DNA from: an uncultured Micrococcales bacterium
GTDB lineage: Bacteria; Actinomycetota; Actinomycetes; Actinomycetales; Microbacteriaceae
DNA length: 5,817 nt
Direction of reading: 5' to 3'
Assembly (NCBI GenBank): GCA_903831585.1
Contig: CAIKYE010000216.1
Location: 1 to 5,817, forward strand
Positions 1 through 5,536 of this stretch are shown here, in pieces; position 1 is the first letter of the stretch; every line of letters begins with the position of its first letter. The notes under the pieces were generated by a model. The model saw only the letters and a list, made by a program, of their open reading frames with translations. It did no database searches and had not been told where the DNA came from. The position numbers and the translations under genes are program-made.

Positions 1-580
1 GATCTCACGCATCGCGAGCGACTATCCAAAGGGAACCTACCCGATGAACTTCATCACCAACCACGATGAAAACTCATGGAGCGGAACCGAATACACGCGA
101 CTCGGCGGTGTTGCAGCTGCTAAGGCAGGCGCGGTTGTTTCATTCACGCTGCCCGGTGCTCCTTTGCTCTATACGGGTCAAGAGGTGGGCATGAACAAGA
201 TGCTCAAGTTCTTTGAAAAAGATCAGGTCGACTACCCGGCAACAACTTCACCGATGACTCCGTTTTACACAAAGCTCATCGAGCTGAAGACCAAGAACGC
301 GGCCCTTGCGGTTGGCGCAGCTGCTGGCTCAATCACCGAAGTGGCCTCGAGCAGGTTCGAAGTCACCTCGTATGTTCGCACGGCAGGCAAGGCAAAGGTC
401 TTGGTTGCGGTCAACCTAAGCGGCAAGGCGACATCCGTGAAGTTGACCTGGGGCAAAAACGCAGGCACCTACTATGACTATGCAACCAACAAGACCGTGA
501 AGATTGCCTCGAGCCAGACGGTGACCCTGCCGGCCTATGGCTACAAGATCTACACGACCAGCAAGTTGGTCAATAAGTAG
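1..580 (+). CDS. GH13 alpha-amylase-type glycosidase, C-terminal part (5' partial)
   Basis: The frame is open from the left edge (first full codon at position 2) to a TAG stop at 578-580, about 192 residues. The stretch FITNHDEN (NHD at 59-67) matches conserved region IV of GH13 (alpha-amylase family), where the histidine and aspartate bind substrate and stabilise the transition state. It is followed by PGAPLLYTGQE, the usual GH13 strand and loop after region IV that closes the TIM barrel. The last 90 or so residues are rich in short beta strands (VLVAVNLSG, VTLPAYGYKIY) and fit the C-terminal beta-sandwich domain that ends these enzymes. The family hydrolyses or rearranges alpha-1,4/1,6-glucans. 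The nucleophile and acid/base residues lie upstream, outside the window, so exact specificity and any signal peptide cannot be judged. The combination NHDENSW, GTE and FFEKD recalls, from memory, a GH13 group common in Bacteroidetes. Family call is secure, substrate is not. Confidence 0.9.
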   Translation, partial: ISRIASDYPKGTYPMNFITNHDENSWSGTEYTRLGGVAAAKAGAVVSFTLPGAPLLYTGQEVGMNKMLKFFEKDQVDYPATTSPMTPFYTKLIELKTKNAALAVGAAAGSITEVASSRFEVTSYVRTAGKAKVLVAVNLSGKATSVKLTWGKNAGTYYDYATNKTVKIASSQTVTLPAYGYKIYTTSKLVNK

Positions 581-594
581 GGCCGATCGAGGGG

Positions 595-624
595 TTGCGC
601 TCGGGCGCGGCCAGGGCCTAAACT
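595..624 (+). promoter_or_regulatory. Candidate sigma70-type promoter of the rplJL operon
   Basis: TTGCGC (595-600) and TAAACT (619-624) are separated by 18 bases. TTGCGC matches the -35 consensus at 3 of 6 positions and TAAACT matches the -10 at 4 of 6. Transcription would start near 631, directly before the first conserved block of the L10 leader, which is where leaders of this type begin. The position is the main argument, because the -35 match alone is weak. Confidence 0.5.
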
Positions 625-627
625 GGG

Positions 628-731
628 CAATAGCCAAAGACCGCCGGTTTCGGGGTAGGCAAATCGAAGAATTTTCTGAGATTAGCTTGCGCCGACGAAG
701 AGAGCAAAAGCTCAGCCCGCGCAGGTGTGTG
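628..731 (+). ncRNA. Ribosomal protein L10 leader (autoregulatory 5' UTR of rplJL)
   Basis: This lies upstream of rplJ and has the two conserved blocks of L10 leaders: GCCAAAGACCGCCGGT at 633-648, and CCCGCGCAGGTGTG at 716-729. They correspond to the CCAAAGACAG-type and GCCGAGGUG-type blocks I recall from Firmicute leaders, in the actinobacterial version. A seven-pair stem can be drawn between CTTGCGC (686-692) and GCGCAGG (719-725), with one G-U pair, enclosing a small hairpin GAGC-AAAA-GCTC (702-713). In this family free L10, or the L10-(L12)n complex, binds the leader and lowers expression of its own operon. Exact ends are approximate. A covariance-model search with the Rfam L10 leader model would confirm the call. 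Confidence 0.8.
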
Positions 732-738
732 AAGTAAG

Positions 739-758
739 TTCTCGTTTCGAGAATTTTT
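739..758 (+). terminator. Short hairpin with T-run in the rplJ leader (possible attenuator)
   Basis: TTCTCG (739-744) pairs perfectly with CGAGAA (748-753) around a 3-base loop and is followed by five T residues (754-758). The shape is that of a weak intrinsic terminator. It sits immediately after the conserved L10 leader core, so it may take part in attenuation, but the stem is only six pairs, four of them A-T or next to A-T, and readthrough is likely. Confidence 0.4.
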
Positions 759-792
759 GCTCCGTGCGTCTGCGCTCGGAGCCTTTTTCTTT
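759..792 (+). terminator. Intrinsic-terminator-like attenuator hairpin before rplJ
   Basis: GCTCCG (759-764) pairs with CGGAGC (777-782). After one T-T mismatch the stem continues with GCG/CGC (766-768 with 773-775) around loop TCTG. A T-rich run follows at 784-792. A terminator just upstream of rplJ, downstream of an L10 leader, fits attenuation control: L10 binding could favour this hairpin and stop transcription, or partial readthrough could set the rplJL level. Which mode applies is not visible from sequence. Confidence 0.6.
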
Positions 793-827
793 CTGGGGCT
801 AACCGGCATCAATCATCAAGGAGTGCC

Positions 828-1337
828 ATGGCGAACAAGGTTCAGACCGTAGCCGAGCTTACTGACGCGTTCAAAAGCTCATCTGCCGTCTTTCTAACCG
901 AGTACCGCGGACTTACTGTGTCGCAGCTCAAAGAGCTACGTCGTTCAATCAGTAAAGACGCAACATACGCCGTAGCAAAGAACACGCTTCTAGAAATCTC
1001 AGCTAAGAACGCTGGAGTATCGGCCTTTGAAGGCCAGCTCTTCGGTCCTACTGCGATGACTTTCGTTCACGGAGACCCTGTCACCGTGGCAAAGGCTTTG
1101 CGTGACTTCGCTAAGGCAAATCCTCTGCTAGTGGTAAAGACTGGTGTGCTAGACGGCATCACTCTTACTGAGGCTGAGGTTAAGAAGCTTGCTGACCTCG
1201 AAAGCCGTGAAGTGCTGTTGGCAAAGGCCGCCAGCATGTTCAAGGCCAAGATGTTCCAGGCCGCTTACATGTTCCAGGCTCCACTTGCTCAGGCTGCTCG
1301 CGCAGTCGATGCCTTGCGCATCAAGCAAGAGGGCTAA
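828..1337 (+). CDS. rplJ: 50S ribosomal protein L10 (uL10)
   Basis: This 169-residue protein is a full-length match to bacterial L10, the base of the ribosomal stalk. The N-terminal globular domain (about residues 1-130) anchors to 23S rRNA and L11; typical segments are the AVFLTEYRGLTV stretch near residue 20 and AVAKNTLL near residue 49. The C-terminal helix (about 134-165) is the platform on which L7/L12 dimers sit. AAGGAG at 818-823 lies 4 bases before the ATG and fixes the start. The gene heads the stalk operon, with rplL 54 bases downstream, and is preceded by an L10 leader, so autogenous repression is expected. The C-terminal helix holds three closely spaced Met-Phe pairs at residues 137, 142 and 148, encoded by near-identical 12-base units. 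Leucine codon CTA is used 5 times in 19, far more than in the metabolic genes nearby. Confidence 0.98.
   Translation: MANKVQTVAELTDAFKSSSAVFLTEYRGLTVSQLKELRRSISKDATYAVAKNTLLEISAKNAGVSAFEGQLFGPTAMTFVHGDPVTVAKALRDFAKANPLLVVKTGVLDGITLTEAEVKKLADLESREVLLAKAASMFKAKMFQAAYMFQAPLAQAARAVDALRIKQEG
1236..1280 (+). repeat. Three near-identical 12-base units inside rplJ
   Basis: ATGTTCAAGGCC (1236-1247), ATGTTCCAGGCC (1251-1262) and ATGTTCCAGGCT (1269-1280) differ from the middle copy by one base each. They are in frame and encode Met-Phe-(Lys/Gln)-Ala. They start 15 and 18 bases apart and fall in the L10 helix that binds L7/L12 dimers. They may reflect repeated selection for the same contact or a small local duplication. 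Confidence 0.6.
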
Positions 1338-1349
1338 AAACACACGGAT

Positions 1350-1358
1350 TTATCCACA
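1350..1358 (+). promoter_or_regulatory. Exact consensus DnaA box in the rplJ-rplL spacer
   Basis: TTATCCACA matches the high-affinity DnaA box consensus TTATNCACA with C at the variable base. It is the only exact copy I noticed, and it sits 12 bases after the rplJ stop in an A-rich spacer, clear of coding sequence. A single box without neighbours does not make an origin. It could be a DnaA titration or transcription-control site, or chance. Confidence 0.45.
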
Positions 1359-1391
1359 AAACGCTTCAAAACCCCAAAATAGGAGACAAAA

Positions 1392-1778
1392 ATGGCAAAG
1401 CTATCAACCGACCAGTTGATCGACGCTTTCAAGGAGCTTTCGCTCATTGAGCTAAGCGACTTCGTAAAGAAGTTTGAAGAAGTATTCGAAGTAACCGCAG
1501 CTGCTCCAGTAGCAGTTGCAGCAGCACCTGCTGCTGGTGGCGGCGCTGGCGAAGCAGCTGAAGAGAAGGACTCATTTGACGTCGTTCTAGAGTCAGCTGG
1601 CGACCAGAAGATCGCTGTTATCAAGGAAGTTCGCGCATTGACCAACCTAGGTCTAGGCGAGGCAAAGGCTGTTGTTGACGGTGCACCTGCAACCGTTCTC
1701 GAGGGCGCTAACAAAGACACCGCTGAGAAGGCAAAGGCAGCCCTAGAGGCAGCTGGCGCAAAGGTTACCCTCAAGTAA
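1392..1778 (+). CDS. rplL: 50S ribosomal protein L7/L12 (bL12)
   Basis: This 128-residue protein has the standard three-part L7/L12 layout. Residues 1-33 form the dimerising, L10-binding domain ([18 protein letters not shown]). Residues 36-56 form the flexible hinge, made of Ala, Val, Pro and Gly. Residues 58-128 form the C-terminal domain that contacts IF2, EF-Tu, EF-G and RF3. The signature KIAVIKEVR is at 73-81, including the lysines and arginine equivalent to E. coli Lys65, Lys70 and Arg73. AGGAG at 1381-1385, 6 bases before the ATG, sets the start. The GLKEAK motif of most bacteria reads GLGEAK here, with Gly89 at the position of E. coli Lys81. Leucine codon CTA is used 6 times in 12. 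It is co-transcribed with rplJ and ends at the strong terminator downstream. Confidence 0.98.
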   Translation: MAKLSTDQLIDAFKELSLIELSDFVKKFEEVFEVTAAAPVAVAAAPAAGGGAGEAAEEKDSFDVVLESAGDQKIAVIKEVRALTNLGLGEAKAVVDGAPATVLEGANKDTAEKAKAALEAAGAKVTLK

Positions 1779-1797
1779 TCTCGCTTTTTAGCTCAAA

Positions 1798-1833
1798 ATC
1801 CCCGGTCATTCGTGATCGGGGATTTTTGTTTTT
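1798..1833 (+). terminator. Strong intrinsic terminator of the rplJL operon
   Basis: An eleven-pair stem runs from 1798-1808 to 1813-1823, with one G-U pair, and closes on the tetraloop TTCG (1809-1812). The core is CCCCG against CGGGG. A T-rich run with one G interruption follows to 1833. It lies about 20 bases after the rplL stop and separates the ribosomal operon from the metabolic cluster. Confidence 0.92.
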
Positions 1834-1866
1834 CAAATCTGGGTGTGTTCGGCAAAAAGTAGACCT

Positions 1867-1872
1867 GACAAT
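1867..1872 (+). promoter_or_regulatory. Weak candidate -10 element of the hydrolase gene
   Basis: GACAAT matches the -10 consensus at 4 of 6 positions and lies 8 bases before the ATG at 1881. This spacing would give a leaderless or nearly leaderless transcript. I see no convincing -35 sequence. It is proposed because a new promoter is needed after the terminator and no Shine-Dalgarno sequence precedes the start codon. Confidence 0.25.
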
Positions 1873-1880
1873 ATAGAGCC

Positions 1881-2480
1881 ATGGCCAGAGTTCTCATAAA
1901 CCACGGATTAGCAAATCGCCGATGGCAAGACCACTGGCAGAGACACCTGGCCAACGCGCTGCGCAAGCAGGGGCACTTGGTTTCTTACGCGCAGTTTCCG
2001 AACCCAGACAAGCCAACCCTCGAAGAGTGGCAGGCTATGTTGAACGCCGAGGCCGAGTTGTTGGTCGAGGCTGGTGAGCAGGCAGGAGAATTGATCTTTG
2101 TTGGTCACTCGCTCGGCTGCCTGAACTTCTTGTGGGCCGCGTCTGAGGGCGACCTGCCAACCCGGTTCAGCCGAGCCCTGTTGGTGGCCCCGGCAGACCC
2201 AACCCTGTTGCCAGACCTCGAGATTGATCGCCTGAACCTCAACCATCCCGACTTTTCAAGACTTGTAGCCGCCTTTGTCGACGAGGTCACTCTGGTCGGC
2301 AGCGATCAAGACAAGTGGCTGCCGCGAGGCATACGTGAGACTTTTGGCAAACCCCTGGGCGTCGAGCCGGTCGTGATTGAGGGCGGCAATCACCTGTCGA
2401 TGGCCGATGGTTGGGGTTATTGGCAGGGCGTAATCGATTGGGTCAACGACCCGACGGCCGACCTAACGGTTCGCGGGTAG
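1881..2480 (+). CDS. RBBP9/YdeN-family alpha/beta serine hydrolase
   Basis: This 199-residue protein fits the small single-domain alpha/beta hydrolases of the RBBP9/YdeN group (COG3545 type, usually about 180-200 residues). The N-terminal strand and loop read VLINHGLANRRWQDHW, with the HW pair typical of the group. The nucleophile elbow is GHSLG at 75-79, so Ser77 is the nucleophile. The acid is probably Asp144, in SDQDKWLP (141-148), with Asp142 as alternative. The catalytic histidine is His171 in GGNHLS. No signal peptide or membrane segment is seen, so a cytoplasmic esterase or peptidase-like role is likely; the natural substrate of this family is mostly unknown. The ATG at 1881 is the first possible start, since in-frame stops lie at 1860 and 1866. 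There is no clear Shine-Dalgarno sequence. It sits 56 bases upstream of the dehydrogenase gene and may belong to the same transcript. Confidence 0.88.
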   Translation: MARVLINHGLANRRWQDHWQRHLANALRKQGHLVSYAQFPNPDKPTLEEWQAMLNAEAELLVEAGEQAGELIFVGHSLGCLNFLWAASEGDLPTRFSRALLVAPADPTLLPDLEIDRLNLNHPDFSRLVAAFVDEVTLVGSDQDKWLPRGIRETFGKPLGVEPVVIEGGNHLSMADGWGYWQGVIDWVNDPTADLTVRG

Positions 2481-2536
2481 GCTACAAAGAAGCTCCCGAT
2501 TTGCCCCACGGAGTACACAGAGTAGTTAGAGAATCC

Positions 2537-3823
2537 ATGCGGATCTTGCTAATCGGTGCTGGCGGCGTAGGCGACGCGATCGTAAAGATTGCAGCCACCA
2601 GACACTTTTATGAACATATTGTTGTTGCCGATTTCGACCTTTCAAGAGCAGAGAACTCTATTGAGTGGGTGCGCAAGCGCAACGGTGAAGAGAAAGCCTC
2701 ACAGTTCACCGCCGCAAAGATCGACGCTTCGAACGCGGCTCAAATTGTTGAGCTGACAAAGGCTCACAACATCACGCACATCTTGAATGCGGTTGAGCCA
2801 AAGTTTGTCAACACCGTTTTCTCGGCCGCTTTCACCGCTGGCGTGCACTATCTCGACATGGCGATGAGTCTTTCTGAAGTCCATGAGAGTGACCCATTCC
2901 ACCTGCCTGGCATCAAGCTCGGCGATGCACAGTATGCGGTTCACGACCAGTGGGAACGTTCAGGTCGCCTTGCTCTAGTTGGCATCGGTGTTGAGCCTGG
3001 ATTGTCAAACATCTTCGCTCGCTATGCGGCCGACTACCTGTTCAGTGATATCACTGAAATCTCAGTTAAGGATGGCGGCAACCTAGTTGTGCGCAACGAA
3101 GCTGGCGAGGAAATCTTTGCGCCTTCTTTCTCGATTTGGACAACCATCGAGGAGTGCCTCAACCCGCCGGCACTCTGGACTCGCGACAAAGGTTGGCACA
3201 CGACCGAGCCATTCAGCGAACCAGAGATCTTTGAGTTTCCCGAGGGAATCGGAAACGTCGAGTGTGTGAACGTTGAGCACGAAGAGGTGGCAATGCTGCC
3301 GCGCAGTATTCGCGCGGATCGTTTCAGCTTCAAATATGGACTGGGCTCTGACTTCATTGGCGTGCTGAAGACCCTGCACATGCTCGGTCTCGACGGCACC
3401 AAGCCGACCCGAGTTCGAAGCGCACAGGGGCCTGTAGACGTGGCACCGCGCGACATGGTGGTTTCGGTTCTGCCTAACCCGGCAGACATCGGTCCGCTTA
3501 TGACAGGCAAGACCTGCGCCGGAACCCTGGTGCTCGGCAAAGACAAGAACGGTCGCGAACGCGCTACCTATCTATATCACGCAGCCGACAACGAGTGGAC
3601 AATGGCCAACTACGAGTCACAGTGTGTGGTTTGGCAGACGGCATTCAACCCGTTGATTGCTCTCGAGTTGATGGCAGAGGGAATCTGGCGCGGTGCTGGA
3701 GTTCTCGGACCAGAAAACTTCGACGCAAAGCCATTCTTAGATCTGATGTCTTCATCGGTCGGTTACAACATCGAGTGGAAGCAGCAGGAGCGCCTACCGG
3801 CCTCACCGCTGCGGCAACCATAA
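2537..3823 (+). CDS. Saccharopine dehydrogenase-like NAD(P)-dependent oxidoreductase
   Basis: The protein has 428 residues. It opens with a Rossmann strand and glycine loop, MRILLIGAGGVGDA, with GAGGVG at 7-12. The second strand ends VVAD, and an acid at that place (Asp32) usually favours NAD over NADP. NAVEP near residue 90 and the GVHYLDM stretch follow, as in the saccharopine dehydrogenase fold. The later part (from about residue 150) begins with GIGVEPGLSNIFARYAAD and matches the C-terminal catalytic domain of this family. Members include LYS9-type saccharopine reductases and polyamine-synthesis enzymes, but many actinobacterial ones have no assigned substrate. No lysine-pathway partner is visible, so lysine catabolism is not claimed. 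I chose ATG 2537 because it starts the Rossmann strand; the frame is open back to 2411, but that part overlaps the hydrolase and looks non-native. No good Shine-Dalgarno sequence precedes the start. The ChoD-type gene follows after 6 bases. Confidence 0.88.
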   Translation: MRILLIGAGGVGDAIVKIAATRHFYEHIVVADFDLSRAENSIEWVRKRNGEEKASQFTAAKIDASNAAQIVELTKAHNITHILNAVEPKFVNTVFSAAFTAGVHYLDMAMSLSEVHESDPFHLPGIKLGDAQYAVHDQWERSGRLALVGIGVEPGLSNIFARYAADYLFSDITEISVKDGGNLVVRNEAGEEIFAPSFSIWTTIEECLNPPALWTRDKGWHTTEPFSEPEIFEFPEGIGNVECVNVEHEEVAMLPRSIRADRFSFKYGLGSDFIGVLKTLHMLGLDGTKPTRVRSAQGPVDVAPRDMVVSVLPNPADIGPLMTGKTCAGTLVLGKDKNGRERATYLYHAADNEWTMANYESQCVVWQTAFNPLIALELMAEGIWRGAGVLGPENFDAKPFLDLMSSSVGYNIEWKQQERLPASPLRQP

Positions 3824-3829
3824 ACGCAA

Positions 3830-5536
3830 ATGTCTGATTACGACGTCGCAATCATTGGCTCCGGTTTCGGAGGTTCGATTGCGGCGTTGCGTTTAACCGA
3901 GAAGGGCTATCGAGTTCTTGTGATCGAGGCTGGTTCACGTTACCGCGACGAAGACTTTGCCAAAACCAGTTTCGATCTGAAGAAGTTTTTGTTCTTTCCG
4001 AGACTTGGTCTGCGTGGCATTCAACGAATCGACTTTTTGCGCAACGTCATGGTGATGTCTGGTGCTGGCGTCGGCGGCGGCTCGCTCGTCTATGCCAACA
4101 CTCTCTACCGTCCGCCTTCAACTTTCTTCAACACGGGTTCGTGGGCGAAGATGGCAGACTGGCAAACATTGCTCAGCCCTTATTACAACCAGGCCGAGCG
4201 CATGCTCGGTGTCGAGACCAATCCGTTTGAGAGCAACAGCGACCGAGCCGTCAAGAAGGTTGCAGACCGAATGGGCTTTGGCAACACCTATCGTCTGACT
4301 CCACTCGGCATTTTCTTTGGCACGAAAAAGAAACTGGCCGAGGGCACCAAAGTTGAAGATCCGTACTTCGGCGGCAAAGGCCCGTCGAGAACCTCGTGCA
4401 TCAACTGCGGTGAATGCATGACCGGCTGCCGTCACGGCGCTAAGAACACCCTGGTTAAGAATTACCTCTATCTGGCCGAGTCGGCTGGAGCCCAGGTAAT
4501 TGCTGACACCACGGTCACCGACATCCAAGAGGTGAACGACGGCAGCTACCTGCTTTCAACCAGACACAGTTCGTCGGTCGGCACCATCAAACCTAAGTTG
4601 ATAACCGCAGATCAGGTCATTGTCGCTGCCGGTGCACTCGGCACCGCCAAGCTTTTGCAGAAGGTTCGCGCAAAGGGCCGCCTTGCCGGCATGAGTGAAA
4701 AACTCGGCTACCTGAGTCGAACCAATAGTGAATCGCTGCTGGGTGTGGTTTCACGCGGTGACGATGTTGACTACACAGAAGGCAGTGCAATTACCTCAAG
4801 TGTGTTTCCTGATGAGCACACTCACATCGAACCGGTTCGCTACGGTCACGGCAGCGGGTTCATGGGAATCATGGTCTCACTCATGGCATCTGGAAAGAGG
4901 GGCCAGACTCCAACACCACTGCGTCTGCTAGGTGTAACCCTGCGCAACCTGAACCTGCTTCCTAAGTTTTATAACCTTCGCACCTGGCCTGAGCGCGCAC
5001 TCATTTTGCTTGTCATGCAGGCGCGTGACAACTCGCTAACCACTTTTGCAAAGACAACAATTTTTGGTCGCAAGAAACTGACTTCTCGCCAGGGATACGG
5101 CGAGGCTAACCCTGCCTGGGTAAAAGCCGGTCACGACTTCACGCGTGAATTAGCCGCCGACATGAACGGAATACCGGGTGCGGTTGCGACCGAGCCGTTC
5201 GGTATTCCGATGACCGCACACTTCTTGGGCGGGTGCGTTATCGCAGCAAACGCAAACGAGGGAGTTGTTGACGGTTATCTTCGCGCCTTTGGTCAACCCG
5301 GTTTACACATCTTCGACGGCTCAACACTCTCTGCGAATCCGGGTGTGAACCCATCGCTGTCAATTGCCGCTCAGGCAGAGTGGGCAGCCGCTCACTGGCC
5401 AAACAAGGGTGAGCGCGATTCACGACCAAAGCTGGGCGCTAAGTTTCGAATCACAAATCCGGTTGAGCCGAACAGCCCGGTAGTGCCAAAGCGTGCCTCA
5501 GGCGCCCTTCGGTTGCCCATCGACGTTAAGAGCTAG
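3830..5536 (+). CDS. choD: ChoD-type GMC-family FAD oxidoreductase (putative cholesterol oxidase)
   Basis: The protein has 568 residues; mycobacterial ChoD has about 578, and from memory the similarity runs end to end. The FAD-binding beta-alpha-beta unit is at residues 5-35, with GSGFGG at 10-15 and Glu33 for the ribose. A GMC flavin loop SGAGVGGGS is at 77-85. A cysteine cluster C-x2-C-x2-C-x3-C is at 190, 193, 196 and 200, followed by RHGAKNT. The C-terminal GMC part holds TAHFLGG with His464 and the NPGVNPSLS motif with Asn507, the expected catalytic His/Asn pair. GMC enzymes oxidise alcohols with FAD and often pass electrons to oxygen or another acceptor. The ChoD label is by homology; sterol activity is debated even for the mycobacterial protein, and no sterol genes are visible here. 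No signal peptide is seen. There is no Shine-Dalgarno sequence before the ATG, and with a 6-base gap translation is probably coupled to the upstream dehydrogenase. Confidence 0.9.
   Translation: MSDYDVAIIGSGFGGSIAALRLTEKGYRVLVIEAGSRYRDEDFAKTSFDLKKFLFFPRLGLRGIQRIDFLRNVMVMSGAGVGGGSLVYANTLYRPPSTFFNTGSWAKMADWQTLLSPYYNQAERMLGVETNPFESNSDRAVKKVADRMGFGNTYRLTPLGIFFGTKKKLAEGTKVEDPYFGGKGPSRTSCINCGECMTGCRHGAKNTLVKNYLYLAESAGAQVIADTTVTDIQEVNDGSYLLSTRHSSSVGTIKPKLITADQVIVAAGALGTAKLLQKVRAKGRLAGMSEKLGYLSRTNSESLLGVVSRGDDVDYTEGSAITSSVFPDEHTHIEPVRYGHGSGFMGIMVSLMASGKRGQTPTPLRLLGVTLRNLNLLPKFYNLRTWPERALILLVMQARDNSLTTFAKTTIFGRKKLTSRQGYGEANPAWVKAGHDFTRELAADMNGIPGAVATEPFGIPMTAHFLGGCVIAANANEGVVDGYLRAFGQPGLHIFDGSTLSANPGVNPSLSIAAQAEWAAAHWPNKGERDSRPKLGAKFRITNPVEPNSPVVPKRASGALRLPIDVKS

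Noticed and set aside
597..608. GC-rich hairpin GCGC-TCGG-GCGC as terminator of the amylase gene
   Set aside because: It has four pairs only and no T-run, and it falls between the proposed -35 and -10 elements of the rplJ promoter. I see no convincing terminator for the glycosidase gene.
1496..1560. Ala/Gly-rich repetitive stretch as a tandem repeat element
   Set aside because: It is the normal low-complexity hinge of L7/L12 and has no regular DNA repeat unit.
1334..1774. Long open frame of 146 residues on the minus strand across rplL
   Set aside because: It mirrors the Ala/Gly-rich rplL coding sequence, its Ser/Ala/Thr-rich product has no recognisable domain, and rplL on the plus strand is certain.
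2411..2536. Longer N-terminus of the dehydrogenase starting at 2411
   Set aside because: The extra 42 residues overlap the hydrolase gene in another frame, are Gly/Arg-rich without structure, and precede a standard Rossmann start at 2537.
3034..3546. 170-residue open frame on the minus strand within the dehydrogenase gene
   Set aside because: It lies wholly inside a well-supported gene, has no recognisable motif and no ribosome binding site, and is best explained by codon bias of the opposite strand.
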